DNA of 64,000 nt from Paralvinella palmiformis (lineage: Eukaryota > Annelida > Polychaeta > Terebellida > Alvinellidae), in NCBI GenBank assembly GCA_025642065.1, contig JAODUP010000656.1:124001-188000 (forward strand), in the 5' to 3' direction. The position numbers and the translations under genes were made by a program. The notes under the pieces are model-generated. The model ran no database searches. It had not been told where the DNA came from and worked only from the letters and a program-made list of their open reading frames with translations. Numbering within the stretch: the stretch's first letter is position 1; every line of letters starts with the position of its first letter. Below, piece by piece: positions 1 through 11,843 of this stretch.

Positions 1-244
1 GACTCGTGCTTTTTCAGTTGCTTTTCAGTTACTCTTTGCAATTCACTCTCTGAACATGTTAAGTCATCAAATAGTATAGTTTCTTTCCGTCACCTTTTGA
101 AAACTCACCTTTTCAGACTCACTTATCCCTCCTAAATTTCCTTTCCATCTTATAATTGTTGATGAACTTTGCATTGTACGCTGTACTAGGTGCACCACTG
201 AGCTCGTTTCTTTTCGAGGATGTCGGCGCTATAGAAGTTTAGTA

Positions 245-296
<52 letters not shown>

Positions 297-298
297 CA
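1..298 (+). mobile_element. 3' end of an L2-like LINE (RT C-terminus plus tail)
   Basis: Frame 1 is open from base 1 to a TAA at 133-135 (44 codons). It ends with a segment reading SFRHLLKTHLFRLTYPS. The F-x-x-x-LKTHLF pattern just before the stop is typical of the last residues of L2/CR1-type non-LTR retrotransposon polyproteins. About 80 bases downstream is GGCGCTATAGAAG, followed by an ATT-repeat tail, which resembles L2-type LINE 3' ends. The element continues upstream out of the window, so its length and integrity are unknown. The exact clade is uncertain; L2-like is inferred from motif and tail only. Confidence 0.6.
244..290. repeat. (ATT)n microsatellite, LINE tail
   Basis: About 15 near-perfect ATT units directly after the GGCGCTATA motif. 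It probably grew from the 3' tail of the LINE. Confidence 0.9.
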
Positions 299-555
299 TG
301 AGTACAAATTTGACTGTGTGTTTTAGACACAGACTGGGTTTGGTTCAGGTAGTAACAAATTTACATCTAAGTGGATATAGGTCTACTAGAAATAAAAACA
401 TAGATGGACTTGAACCTAACATCTCCGAATATGTGTACAACACTATTGTGGACTTTCATCAACGACATGTCAAAGATCAACAATCATCGGCAGATAAAAC
501 GTCCGCTTCATGCCATATGTTCATTGTTTAAAGTATTCCATAGCGCATCAACAAT

Positions 556-597
556 CACACGCACATACACACACACACATACGCACGCACACACACC
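556..597. repeat. (AC)n microsatellite, interrupted
   Basis: AC dinucleotides with CGCA and CATA interruptions. The short open frames over it are repeat translations. Confidence 0.9.
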
Positions 598-1301
598 ATG
601 GCTATTAATGTTGTAATGGTGTGATGCTTTTAAGCCATTCTCTACGTACTTGGGGTGAGTATTAATGGTGTATGACCATCAATAACGTAAACAAACCTTC
701 CATTTCGGGACATTTATTGAAAGAAGATGAAATTCCTGTGATCACTATCGTACACCTGTAGATAACGATGTTCTTCGTTTCTCTTATCACGTGACTGAGG
801 TGGTACGCGACCTTTTCTGGGAATGTGTTTATTCAACGGCAATGATTTGATCTTCATTTATCACCGAAAGCAGAACGAGTGTTGATCGCCAACTTAATTA
901 TTTTAAATAAAACAGCAGGTATAAGTACATAATCAGAGAAATATTCGATGAACGTAATGATTTGATGCTCGATTAGAGACCAAATGTAGCTGTGTTTGAC
1001 GTTGAACAGAATATAGAAGAATATGTAATTAACAGAATATAAAGCAACCATCTGATCAGAAACAAATTTAACAAAAAAAACTTAGGTTTTTTCTCTCCAT
1101 AAACGCATTTAGTATTTGAGTACATAACACGTTATGTGGGTATCAAATTAAATTACCCCAGGCCCCCCCCACATGTACAATATTGTCTCCAATTTTGACA
1201 GATTTTTAAAATTATATGCTGTAGAACCTACCTCGGAATTTCAGCTACTCTTAAACACATGAGGTGCTTCCCCACGGTTGTCTTTTAAGATAAGTTTTGC
1301 T
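598..1301. other. AT-rich unique sequence, nothing recognised
   Basis: No codon-like frame longer than 65 codons, no tRNA boxes and no tandem structure. It contains a short C run near 1161-1168. Confidence 0.5.
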
Positions 1302-1523
1302 GTGTATATATATTTATGTATATAATTGTGTTTTGTATATATGTATGTAGGCCTATATATGTATGTATGTAAGTGTGCATGTACATATATTTATATTTAT
1401 GTATGTATCTAGGTATGTATATTTATAAACGTCTCTTTACACTCACTCACTCACTCACTCACACACTCTCTCACTCACTGTCTCACTCACTCACTCTTTC
1501 TATCTCCCTCCTCTCTCTCTCTC

Positions 1524-1587
<64 letters not shown>
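1302..1587. repeat. Compound microsatellite: TATG-like, CACT, CT, (TA)n
   Basis: Degenerate TATG/TATA units to about 1425, then CACTCACT and CTCT from 1438 to 1526, then a pure (TA)30 tract at 1528-1587. The 140-codon open frame across it encodes Tyr-Ile and Ser-Leu repeats and is not a gene. Confidence 0.9.
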
Positions 1588-1588
<1 letters not shown>

Positions 1589-2337
1589 TGGGCTTTGGAT
1601 ACGGGGAACAAACGCTTATCCTATAAAATGGCTACCCGAGGGAAGGATCTATCAGAGATTGATAAAGGTCGGAGAACATCGAGGAATCAAAGAACACGAC
1701 TACGACATAATATCTTATCGTATCCACCCGAGAACAATGATATCAAACGGATCGGACAGAGGCCGCCCAGTAACACCGATTACACGTCGGCTTAATGTCG
1801 TAGAGTCGACCGACCAACCCGACCCACAACAGCCCGTCGGGCCTCACGTGGGTGTTAAATACCGATAAGAAAATATCGGACTGGGCCATGCCGAGACTAC
1901 GTCACGTCGATCCATGCCATACGGACAACCTACTTATACCATTGTCCTTCGTAGGGCCCGGGAGTCATCGTCGGAGCGGGCCTTCCATTACTAGGGGAGT
2001 CTAGGAAGATTCATAAAGGGAATTTGCTTTTAAATTACTATCTTTCAGTTGGGACGATAACTCGACGAGACTCGGCACTTCTATGGCGCTACATCAAGTC
2101 CACTGTGAGGGAGGGTGGATGGCACTTATTGAGGTTTCGTTGTGATGCCGTTCGTTCAGACATTCAGTCATTTTGATATATGTATAGGTATAAGGCGCTG
2201 TTTAAAATTAGCATGATAATAAGCTACGAATGACTCGTTTTATTTCTTTACGAAGAAATGTATTTGTATTTTTGTTTTTGTTAATAGTAGCGAAATACGA
2301 CGAAATACAGAGCCCAAAATAAATACAAATAAAAAGA
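1588..2337. other. Unique sequence with GC-richer core, no gene seen
   Basis: The 1620-2110 part is clearly richer in G, C and CpG than its surroundings. It holds a small hairpin at 1862-1879 (CCGATA with a 6-nt loop). Frames are short and closed, and no family was recognised. Confidence 0.4.
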
Positions 2338-2393
2338 GGTAAATGAGTGAGTAAGTAAGTAAATGAGCTAGAGTTTTATTTAGATTCAGCTTC

Positions 2394-2531
2394 GATCATA
2401 TTTGGAACATATGACCAGTGAGCGACGCTGTAGATAAATATTACCCAAACGCAGCTACGAATTGGATTCGAACGCCAGCCTAGAGGTTTGCAGCGCCGCG
2501 GTCTAATAACCACTGTGCAATCGGAAGGCCA
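2394..2531 (-). mobile_element. SINE-C copy (tRNA-derived)
   Basis: Read on the minus strand, it has a tRNA-like head with a B box (GTTCGAATCCA). The body includes the phrase GGTCATATGTTCCA, which recurs with changes at about 9480, 60500 and 62100. SINE-C is a working name for this group of at least five related copies. This copy is diverged and has no clear target-site duplication. Confidence 0.6.
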
Positions 2532-2825
2532 ATATACAGTGATATGTAAATATATTTCAAGTTAGCTGTAGTATATGTATGTTAGCTTGTTGTACATGTA
2601 TGCCAAAACACAATATATGTATCTTCACCATTCTCTATCTTCGCATGTTGTATAAAAATACATAATATTATAATATATGTATATGTACGATTCCCTATAT
2701 TCGCACGTTGTGTTTATATACTAAAACAATGAGTGCTAGTTATGTACACAGTCAGTGTACCTTTTGCGTAGTAAGTGTATTTAATATACGATATATAAAT
2801 TCTTTAGTATTTATGCATCAAAGAA

Positions 2826-2826
2826 A

Positions 2827-2891
<65 letters not shown>

Positions 2892-2902
2892 TGTGTGTGT
2901 GT
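2826..2902. repeat. (TA)n(GT)n compound microsatellite
   Basis: About 10 TA units pass directly into about 28 GT units. Confidence 0.95.
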
Positions 2903-3492
2903 AAGTTGAATTAAGTATTAGTCCTCCGTGTTTACGAAACGGGAGACATTTCACCTTTTTCAGCACTATATTCGATCAGGTCGTTGTGAAATGTCTTACA
3001 TATTAGTACATTCAGATCAATTTGCTAATCGTGATAACGTTTAGATGTTTCACACATTTTCTCTTGCCCAATGGTATGGATGTATACAATCCGGCATCAT
3101 CTCAACTCCCCGTAGAAGATACGGCGTTAGAATCAACGTAATGAGACAGCCCTCTTTCCAGACGCTTTTGTAATATTGTTGTTCACCGATCTAGCGCGTT
3201 ACCATCATGTCTTAAATAAAGTCAACTGTTATGTCCGGATCCACACACTCCCTATATGGTTTATGTACCTCTTTCTGGCATTTATCTATCAGTTTGTACA
3301 CGTCTATTGACATTTGTATATTCTAGCCACGGCCTTTCTATAGTTTATTGGAAAGATTCACATTCTATCTGACACAAGCTATATCTAATTGTATCCGACA
3401 AACAGACGATGACCACTTCCGTTTTCGTTTAGTCGACGATATGTGTTTGGAAGTGGTGGTGGTGATGCGGTATCGCGTTAGGAGCAAGTAAC
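2903..3492. other. Unique sequence, nothing recognised
   Basis: Mixed-composition DNA with no tandem repeats. No frame exceeds about 60 codons before the AC tract. Confidence 0.4.
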
Positions 3493-3604
3493 ACGCGCAC
3501 GCACGCACGCACGCACACGCATATACACACCCAGATGCATATACCTATATACATACACAAACACACAAGCACACACGTACACACACACACACACACACAC
3601 ACAC
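3493..3604. repeat. (AC)n / (GCAC)n microsatellite
   Basis: GCAC-rich start, degenerate TACA middle and a pure AC end of about 15 units. Confidence 0.9.
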
Positions 3605-4159
3605 GCCTTTCAGCTTCCCAGTGTGATATTTGATCAGCGAACAAGACACAGCCCAGACATAGCAACAGCCGGACCACAGACATGGATACAGATCCTTCCG
3701 CTGACTGTTCTATCCGGAGATGTCACGGACACGTTCAGTCGGTGTTAGTTTAAACCGTGTTGTCAGATACATCGACAGTCGGGCCTCACTCACGGTCAGA
3801 ATTGAGCACGTCATTCTCGAATTAAGAGGCTTGGACCGAGAAATTCCGTGGTCAGTTTTAATACCCATAGAACCATCTTGGTCAACTGATCTATTATTGA
3901 CGATGGTAACAATATCACTCGGTATTTTTACAGTCACTATCGCTCAAGAATTATTAAACACTCAGTTCAATTTCTGGATTGATTTCACTCCTCAGCGGTT
4001 AAGCTTTTCAATTCGTGAGCAATTGAGTTAGTGATAATTATCTATCAAAAATCATATCCGTGAAACCGGTTATTCTACCTAGCCACAGAATATAAAGCCA
4101 TTTTTTTAAACTCGACGAACTTTTGAATAAGAAAGCGTCGAAACCATGCCGACGTCTGC

Positions 4160-4252
4160 CAAAATATAGAAATTCCACAAATACAGGCACCACCCGGATT
4201 CGAACTGACAACTCAGAAATATGCGGCGTAGCGCGTTAATCAGTGCCCCAAA
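4160..4252 (-). mobile_element. SINE-C-like head fragment
   Basis: On the minus strand a tRNA-like region (ACGCGCTACGCC...) is followed by a B box (GTTCGAATCCG). It then shares the phrase CCTGTATTTGTGGAATTT with the copy at 60478-60575. The body beyond about 95 bases is lost. Confidence 0.5.
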
Positions 4253-4517
4253 GAAACGTCCCCGTTTTCCGAGGGACTCAAATCCTACGAAGACGAGCGA
4301 AATATAAAGAGGTCGTAATGCAAAAATCTATCAAACATACATATCGCCATCCGGGTATGAATGTTTATTTATTGTAAGAACCTAATCTACCTCCGACAGT
4401 TAAACATATTCCATGGGACAGTGTTCAGTAACAATAATTATTGCAATGTAAAACAGATGGCTGCAGATCGAGAGCTTTTACAGGGTTTTAAATGCAAAAG
4501 CAATGACGATAACTTAC

Positions 4518-4707
4518 GATGATAATGATTGATGTTGTACGGCCACTTCTTGTACACATGGTTGGCTAAATGGGCCGAGCGACCTCCAGAGGTAATGAAG
4601 CGAGGTCAAAGGTGAAACAGCCTTCGGATATGCCCACGCCGAGATTCGAACACGGATGGTAGTGAGATGTGTGATCCGACACGCTGCCGTTAGACCACGG
4701 AGGCGCC
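4518..4707 (-). mobile_element. SINE-A, full-length copy
   Basis: Working name for the commonest repeat here. On the minus strand it starts GGCGCCTCCGTGGTCTAACG (tRNA-like 5' end with A box TGGTCTAACGGCAGCGTG). A B box follows (GTTCGAATCTCGGCG), then the body phrases GGCTGTTTCACCTTTGACC and CATTACCTCTGGAGGTCGC, then AGTGGCCGTA, and a tail of ATCAATCATCATC units. Length is about 190 bp. A non-coding SINE relies on a partner LINE for mobility; the partner is not identified. The open frame over it has no coding meaning. Confidence 0.88.
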
Positions 4708-5015
4708 AAAATGGAAAGGAATGATAAACGTTAGATAATTGCAATTGGGTTTTATCATATCTTTTAAACAGTTTTCCGTCTGGGAAGATTTCTCGCTTCG
4801 TAATTTAACGCCTTAACTACATCACCGAAAATTTAATCAAACAATTGAAAATCTCGAATTTCTTTAACAGTGCGTCCTTTGTCGCAGTTTCATCATGTAC
4901 GGTAATTAGTTCTGCGTTTATTAGCTTTATCTCGAAGCTCCTCAAAACGAGCTGGTATCACGGACAACAGGTATGTTAAATGAGATAACTGGGAACTGAA
5001 ATGATACTAATCGGG

Positions 5016-5108
5016 ATATTGATGATTGGTGTTTTATGGCCACTGTTGTGCACTTGGTAGGCTAAATGGTAGTGATCTGTTGTCAAACACGCTACCGCTC
5101 TAGGCCAA
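5016..5108 (-). mobile_element. SINE-A copy with internal deletion
   Basis: Both ends of SINE-A are present on the minus strand: the AGCGGTAGCGTG head and the GTGGCCATAAAACACC tail region. About 90 bp of the middle, including the B box, is missing. The break lies between the bases corresponding to GGCTAAAT and GGTAGTGATCTG. Confidence 0.65.
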
Positions 5109-6570
5109 AATTGAGGTATCGAATAACCTTAACCGGAAACGGCTTTTCCTGCTACAGTTGAGATTATTCAAAGTTTTTAAGGAAATTAATTAGCGCCAAC
5201 GTACCTCTGATGGCAGTAATCGTACCATTAACCAGCTGCGCTTAAATAAACTGCGCTAAACTGTACCCTCGATCTCGTCTGTATTTAAATCCGGGCCCTA
5301 AATACATCATATACGGTATGTTTATCATTGTGACGAATAATTTCCGACTATTCGAATAAATAATTCATATACGATATTCTGTTGAATTACCGATAATTCA
5401 GTGATCGTGATAGATGAATTATTAATGTCTTGTATTGACTATATAATTAGATACAATGAGTATACAATCCCTAAATAGCTACATTAGTAATATCTTTGTT
5501 AGAACATCCGCCACTTGACATTTCCATAGAACTATTGTTTATTGATGATTTGAGGCAGAAGAGACGCGACATGTCGTCTCTGATTAGTTAAAACTGGATT
5601 AATCTATGTATATTTCCACGTGTGCGTCCGTGTATGCGATTGTGTGGGCAGTTAGTTTATGTTGGGCTCTGGTTTATGATCAGACATATAACCGAGAGTT
5701 GATGGATGATATATCCACTACAGACTGGGCTCACTGGGTTTCGATTGGACCGTGCTCTACCAACAGCGACACGTGTGTGTGGATGTGTGCATGTGTACGT
5801 GTATGTCTGAGGAGCACCCCCCCCCCGGCACCCCCCAAACACTCTCAGTTCACACTATTGGTTAACGTTATAGCTCTCCTCGGTGGATGTCAATTGACGC
5901 GATGGTAAACTTGGATTCAGTATTGAGAACTAAAACTGACCATAATGTGAATTATGAGATAAAAACGAGACTGATCTTAAATATAATAATTTTGTAGTAC
6001 TATTACCGATACAAAGATTAAGACGAGCTTCCATTGGCGTGGTACGGACCGGATTTTACCGAACTACCGAAAGACGAACCGAGTCCAGTGAAGGCGTAGA
6101 AGTGAATTATACACGGACAGCGTCGTGTTTATTAAAGATCATAACAGAAATATTACTTTTGTTCAACGTCATTGTTGTCCACAACGATTTCTAAAGTTAG
6201 ATTACTGGATTTATTCAATCTATTCTTTCATTGGAAGACTCCAATAAGCCACGGAATGTATAACTTACGACAAAAATATATTCTGGAACAAGGCGATCTC
6301 TACTATCAGCATCAAAAGGCTCGAGCCACCCATCCCGATAAACAAAAACAACTTAATAACATACATCAATATTATTGCCAAAAGGTAATAAACAAAAATA
6401 CCGTAGACTTAACATTAACAGCCATAACACATTTAAATCATACTCTCTACATACTAATATATATCCGAGAAGGTTATATTGCTCTGTTACTATAAATAAA
6501 ACTATCTGAAATTATAGACAGGTAAATTAAATAATTTTGAATCCAGGATTTAAAAGTTGGAAAAGAAAAA
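5109..6570. other. Unique sequence, no gene recognised
   Basis: Holds a 100-codon frame (5606-5908) that crosses TGTG-rich DNA and a C run at about 5818, and a 107-codon frame (6172-6495). Neither resembles a known protein, and neither has convincing splice or start context. 5300-5500 is strongly AT-rich. Confidence 0.4.
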
Positions 6571-6665
6571 CAGCAACAACAACAATATAAGAATGATGAT
6601 GACGATGATGATAATAATAATAAAAATACTATTACTACTACTGATAATAATAATAACATTATTAC

Positions 6666-6698
<33 letters not shown>

Positions 6699-6721
6699 TA
6701 ATAGTATTTGTTTAGAATTAC

Positions 6722-6775
<54 letters not shown>
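6571..6775. repeat. CAA/GAT/AAT/ATT trinucleotide array
   Basis: CAA, GATGAT, AAT and TACTAC units, then two ATT blocks (6659-6698 and 6720-6774). The AAT part and the ATT part are mutually complementary, so the tract could fold back. Confidence 0.9.
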
Positions 6776-7141
6776 CATAATCATCTTTGAGCTCCTTGGT
6801 AACGTCGTCAACACAGAAATGTTCTGATAACATCTGCCTGATTTCAATCCAAGTTACGACTAAAGGTATTCATTATAGACACGCAAGAATCAGTTAGAAA
6901 CGGTTACCTTTGGCATTAATTGGTGGACGAAACTAACGTTCGAAGCTAGATTCGTCTAGATCACGTGACCGAAGGATCACTCTCTTACTATTGACAATTA
7001 ACTTACGAGAAGAAACAAAACTGAAACTGATAAGATAACAACAAAGTATAGTGATAGAATACAGAAATTAAGTCAACATGTGTCATAACTAGAACTGGTA
7101 TGATGGTATAGGCATTATGTCATATCCTTAGCACACACAAT

Positions 7142-7143
<2 letters not shown>

Positions 7144-7172
<29 letters not shown>
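7144..7172. repeat. (TA)n microsatellite
   Basis: About 14 TA units in AT-rich flanks. The flanks (6776-7143 and 7173-7650) show nothing recognisable. Confidence 0.9.
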
Positions 7173-7650
7173 ACAAGACGTAGTAAGTGATATTTATTTA
7201 AGGACCACCTTTTAATCTCAATTGAATCTATTTTATTATCTTCCAAATGCTATTTAACTGTCCCTTTAATAAACTTGTTCTTTATAACAACTTTATTCCT
7301 CTACCTATTTGTATTTAAGTATGTACTAGATGAAAGGTGTGAGCTTTTAGTATTGTTGACTGAAATATAATGTTGCTATAGTAAGTCAGATGTGTGCTGC
7401 CAAACAAGCAGATTGATCGTTGGTCTCTGTCCATCGTCAAGTTTGTAAATAGGCAAAACAGCAACCAAGTTGGCAGTAGACAGGAAGACGCTCAGGGATA
7501 ATGTGGAACAATTAGTAGTGTACTAGCATCTCAACTAGTATGCTAATAAAGCCGAAAACTAACCAGTTTCTCCTAAACATTTTAGATGTGTCAACTAAGC
7601 AACGTGACGGGAAGCCTCTAAATAAGTCAGAAATTCCTTTCATTTTTTTT

Positions 7651-7682
7651 AATATATATATATATATATTATATATATATAA
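7651..7682. repeat. (AT)n microsatellite
   Basis: About 15 AT units with one ATTAT slip. 7683-8084 beyond it is unique AT-rich DNA with many AGCCA and CAACC words but no array. Confidence 0.85.
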
Positions 7683-8084
7683 ATTTAAAAACAAAAACTA
7701 AATAGCTTATCCGCTGGACTGTAGACACGTCAGTCATCTAGCAAACGTCATCAGAAACCTATTAACGAGCCAGTATATTTTCTAACTTTTCATGACGACA
7801 TAGACTACTTTAGTTAACCATCGATCGTCTCAGCAAACCAGCCAATACAGCAACCAACAACTAGCCATATTATAATCTAGACAATCAACCATATTCTCAC
7901 GAAGCAATCCTAAAAGCCTAACAAAATACAACCAGACTTTCCTGAAGCTAATCTTCCTGTCATTCAGCCAAAATGGCTAAATGAAGCTCTAGCCAGGAAA
8001 TAAAAAAGTCAGCCATCCAGGAAAACAATCAACAAGCTGGAATTTATGTTGTAATTATTGTTGTTCCTATTAGCATTTATGTCT

Positions 8085-8350
8085 CTGTCAGAGAGAAAGA
8101 GAGAGAGAAGGGGGGGGGGAAGATAGATAGATAGATAGAGAAAGAAAGAGAGAGAGAGGGAGGGAGGGAGAGAGAGAGGGGAGAGAGAGAGAGAGAGAGG
8201 GAAGAGAGAGGGAGAGAGAGAGATGGAGAGGGGGGAGGAGGGGGAGAAAGGGGGGGGGAGAGGGGGGGGAACAGAGAAGGGGGGGGGTGAGCGAGAAAGA
8301 GGGAGTGATAAAAGAGGGAAAGAGAAGATAGAAGAAGATAGATAGAGAGA

Positions 8351-8387
<37 letters not shown>

Positions 8388-8487
8388 AGAGAGAGAGAGG
8401 GGGGGAGAGAGGGGGAGAGGGGGGGAAAAAAGGGGGTGCAAACAAGGGGGTAGTGAGCAGAAAGAGGGAGTGATAAAAGAGGGAAAG

Positions 8488-8540
<53 letters not shown>

Positions 8541-8544
8541 AGGG

Positions 8545-8621
<77 letters not shown>

Positions 8622-8795
8622 GAGGGGGGAGAGAGGGGGAGGGATGGGGGAAGGGGAGAATGCCAGAGGCAAGGGGAGAGTGAGTGAGAAAGAGGGAGTG
8701 ATAGAGGGGGAGAGATAGATAGATAGATAGATAGATAGACAGATAGAGAGAGAGGAAGAGAGAGGGGGGGAGAAGTGGGAGAAGGAGAAAATACA
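8085..8795. repeat. 0.7-kb polypurine composite (GA, G-runs, GATA, TA)
   Basis: The + strand is almost wholly purine: GA tracts, G runs, GATA blocks (8123, 8487 and 8717 areas) and two pure (TA)n inserts (about 8352-8384 and 8549-8588). A phrase like GTGAGCGAGAAAGAGGGAGT starts near 8287, 8453 and 8679, so the block is partly a higher-order tandem duplication. Long minus-strand frames (up to 245 codons of Ser, Leu, Pro and Tyr-Ile) are repeat translations. Confidence 0.93.
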
Positions 8796-9454
8796 CACGC
8801 ATGTGCGTGTAGGGCACAAGTTCACGTATCACAAGGGCTGGGTGCATTAAAAATGTACACATACGACAAGTAGATAGTGTTCTAGAATTTCATCATAAGT
8901 TCAGATGTTGTGCCACTAATATATGTATGGTCAGAGATATCTTGTGCTGGGCAATTATTTACCTTGAGAGTCACCTGCCCTTCCATGTTTAACAATGGCG
9001 CTATAATCTTATTATGCCCCGCGTCATCACGTTGTCGTTCCGGATTTGATTGATTAAGTTTATGATCCAGAATTATCTTGGATCAGCTGATACCTAGGTA
9101 TAGCCTTCGTGTCATCATAGGTAGATTGGGGATAGGGGGGTGGGTTTTTTTTTCGAGTGATAGCTTAATTGTTATCGATGTAAACCTCTTTTTACGTTCT
9201 TGTCAAGAAGTACCTTCTGTTGTCTGTGTTTGATGTTGGTAGAAGGAGCATATTGCTCAAACCTCAACTCGTGTATTAAAGATAAACAATAATACATAAT
9301 ACTTATATTTGGTCTTTAGCATTTTTGTCACTAGCATTTAGGCATCAGTAAAATAGTTAATATGTTTGTTTGCATCTCTTTTTGGTGTGCTCGGTCGTGT
9401 GAGGGAGAAGTGGGTACCGTATTTCTGAGGTGAACATTATACTGCAAATTATTT
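8796..9454. other. Unique sequence, nothing recognised
   Basis: Short G and T runs near 9136-9152 are the only low-complexity features. Confidence 0.4.
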
Positions 9455-9565
9455 GATTCGACTTTAGGCTCAGCTCTGGTCACACCTGGAACATATGGCC
9501 GATAGGCGACTCCGTTGGGGACCATACTCCCCAAGCATAAATATAAGTAGGATTTGAACATCTGG
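9455..9565 (-). mobile_element. SINE-C fragment
   Basis: The minus strand carries a weak B box (GTTCAAATCCT), then GGGGAGTATGGTCCCC, then GGCCATATGTTCCAGGTGTG. The last phrase is the SINE-C core also seen at 2394 and 62085. The head upstream of the B box is missing. Confidence 0.6.
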
Positions 9566-10332
9566 TTTGTTCAGACATTCCGTAATATTACTAATAAATA
9601 GATTATAATTAGGCAACTTACATTTAAACCAAATCCTTTATAGTGTAAATTTGGCTTGTTCAAATATTGCCTACTTCTAGTGTGATAAAGAATATGTAAT
9701 ACATTCATTTTTATCTGTACATGCATTTTGCCAAAATGTTGACATTTCTGTCATGTAGAACATGGCATTTCAACGGAAGCTTAGTGCCCAATTTATTACT
9801 TTGCGGAATAATACATTTCTTTTATTGTTACCTCGTATATGCGCAGTGACGGTACTAAGACGACAAAGTTATGTTTGATCATTGTAGCAGACTAAAAATT
9901 TAGTTGGAATATTAAAAAAAAGAATTACCTCAATTACCACATTGAAGTTACACCCTTCTGCTATCATCATTTTGAGAAGAAACACACACACCTGTCGGAC
10001 GCTGCGAGAAACAAACAAAAAAGTGATCTGAAGGTATCTTCCTTGATCGTTAACACTGTCTAGGGTGTTATTTCTATCGTAGAACAATCGTAAACAAATG
10101 CGTTGTCTATGGACTTCCTGTGAACTTTACTGGCGATGTTAAAATGGCTGATATAATATTTTGTCCATTACTCGGTCATAAGTAAACTGGTAATTAATTT
10201 ACCTGGCGAACAAAACAAACAAAAAACTAAACAAAAAAACAATCGCATATTCGTATAGCTTCGAAAAAACCTTATATACGTGTTCTGACGTATTAGCAAT
10301 GTATAAGCTGCTTTCAAATAAAAACACACAAT
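9566..10332. other. Unique AT-rich sequence before the satellite
   Basis: Contains A-runs with CAAAA words from 10205 to 10245. No frame above 72 codons. Confidence 0.4.
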
Positions 10333-11366
10333 CATACCGAGTCTTAGACACCCAGATCCTGCGATCCTTTATTCATAAAAAAACAAAACAAGACACGGTC
10401 ATACCGAGTCTTAGACACCCATATCCAGCGATCCTTTACTCATAAATAACAAGACACAATCACACCGAGTCTTAGACACCAAGATCCTGCGATCCTTTAT
10501 TCATAAAAAAAAACAAGACACAATCATACCGAGTCTCAGACACCCAGATCCAGCGATCCATTACTCATAAATAACAACACATGATCACACCTAGTCGTAG
10601 ACACCCATATCCAGCGATCTTTTACTCATAAATAACAAGACACAATCATACCGAGTCTTAGACACCCAGATCTAGCTATCCTTTACTCATAAATAACAAG
10701 ACACAGTCACACCGAGTCTTAGACACCCAGATCCAGCGATCCTTTACTCATAAATAACAAGAGACAATCACACCGAGTCTTAGACACCCAGATCCAGCGA
10801 TCCTTTACTCATAAATAACAAGAGACAATCACACCGAGTCTTAGACACCCAGATCCAGCGATCCTTTACTCATAAATAACAAGACACAGTCACACCGAGT
10901 CTTAGACACCCAGATCCAGCGATCCTTTACTCATAAATAACAAGACACAGTCACACCGAGTCTTAGACACCCAGATCTAGCTATCCTTTACTCATAAATA
11001 ACAAGACACAGTCACACCGAGTCTTAGACACCCAGATCCAGCGATTCTTTACTCATAAATAACAAGACACAGTCACACCGAGTCTTAGACACCCAGATCC
11101 AGCGATCCTTTACTCATAAATAACAAGAGACAATCACACCGAGTCTTAGACACCCAGATCCAGCGATCCTTTACTCTTAACTAACAAGAGACAATCACAC
11201 CGAGTCTTAGACACCCAGATCCAGCGATTCTTTACTCATAAATAACAAGATACAATCATACCGAGTCTTAGACACCCATATCCAGCGATTCTTTACTCAT
11301 AAATAACAAGACACAATCATTCCGAGTCTTAGACACCCAGAACCAGCGATCCTATTCTCATAAATA
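10333..11366. repeat. Tandem satellite, 61-bp unit, about 17 copies
   Basis: The unit begins CACACCGAGTCTTAGACACC, continues with CCAGATCCAGCGATCC, and ends with an ATAAATAACAAG-type A-rich part. Copy starts fall at about 10333, 10400, 10461, 10525, 10586, 10647 and 10708, then every 61 bases to 11318. The first and fourth copies are longer through A-run expansion at the join. Inner copies are nearly identical and edge copies diverge. Variants include CTAGCTATCC (10670, 10977) and CCATATCC. The period is not a multiple of three and the frames are closed. Confidence 0.97.
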
Positions 11367-11799
11367 CATACCCTAGGAGTGCTATAAGTCATAACACAAC
11401 ATAATATTATCGGCTCATTGTATTCTGTGACGACCATTCGTCACTGTCCAACAACCACTAGACAGCGCTGTGTTTAGATAGACTCTTATCTGGGTCATCT
11501 GTCTTAAGTACGGCGGCAATTTGTTCATATAGCCGAAAGGATTTACAACGTATAACGAAAAGGCACACCAATGGCGGTATAAAGGGATTCTGTGTGTGTG
11601 TGTGTGTTGCCCGATATATTTTTAAACAAATCTGTTAAAAGGATATTGACGAATTACCTCTCACAGTATGCGCTAAATAAAATCTGTCTATGGCGTCTGC
11701 CTAATTTCATTAAACACATATATTATCTCCCTTAAAAGTGTCTTTAAGGAGTTACCAGGCATGTAGATGTATACGCTTTCAATATAACACTATTAGTAA
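11367..11799. other. Unique sequence with short (GT)n at 11591-11607
   Basis: Ordinary AT-rich DNA between the satellite and a (TA)n tract. No gene recognised. Confidence 0.4.

Positions 11800-11840
<41 letters not shown>
11800..11840. repeat. (TA)n microsatellite at the SINE-A 3' end
   Basis: About 20 TA units abut the tail end of the SINE-A copy that follows. Confidence 0.93.

Positions 11841-11843
<3 letters not shown>

Noticed and set aside
3720..4031. 103-codon + frame overlapping a 75-codon minus frame
   Set aside because: Both strands are open, no domain was recognised and there is no splice or start context. It probably reflects locally low stop density.
5606..5908. 100-codon + frame starting MYISTCASVYAIV
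   Set aside because: It crosses TGTG-rich DNA and a C run. The composition is explained by simple sequence.
6172..6495. 107-codon + frame
   Set aside because: AT-rich, with Ile, Asn, Tyr and His use expected of noncoding AT-rich DNA. No motif.
8077..8862. Minus-strand open frames up to 245 codons rich in Ser, Leu, Pro and Tyr-Ile
   Set aside because: They are direct translations of the GA/GATA/TA composite, with no non-repetitive protein sequence.
10333..11366. CRISPR-like array
   Set aside because: The whole 61-bp unit repeats with no unique spacers, and the genome is eukaryotic. It is a satellite.
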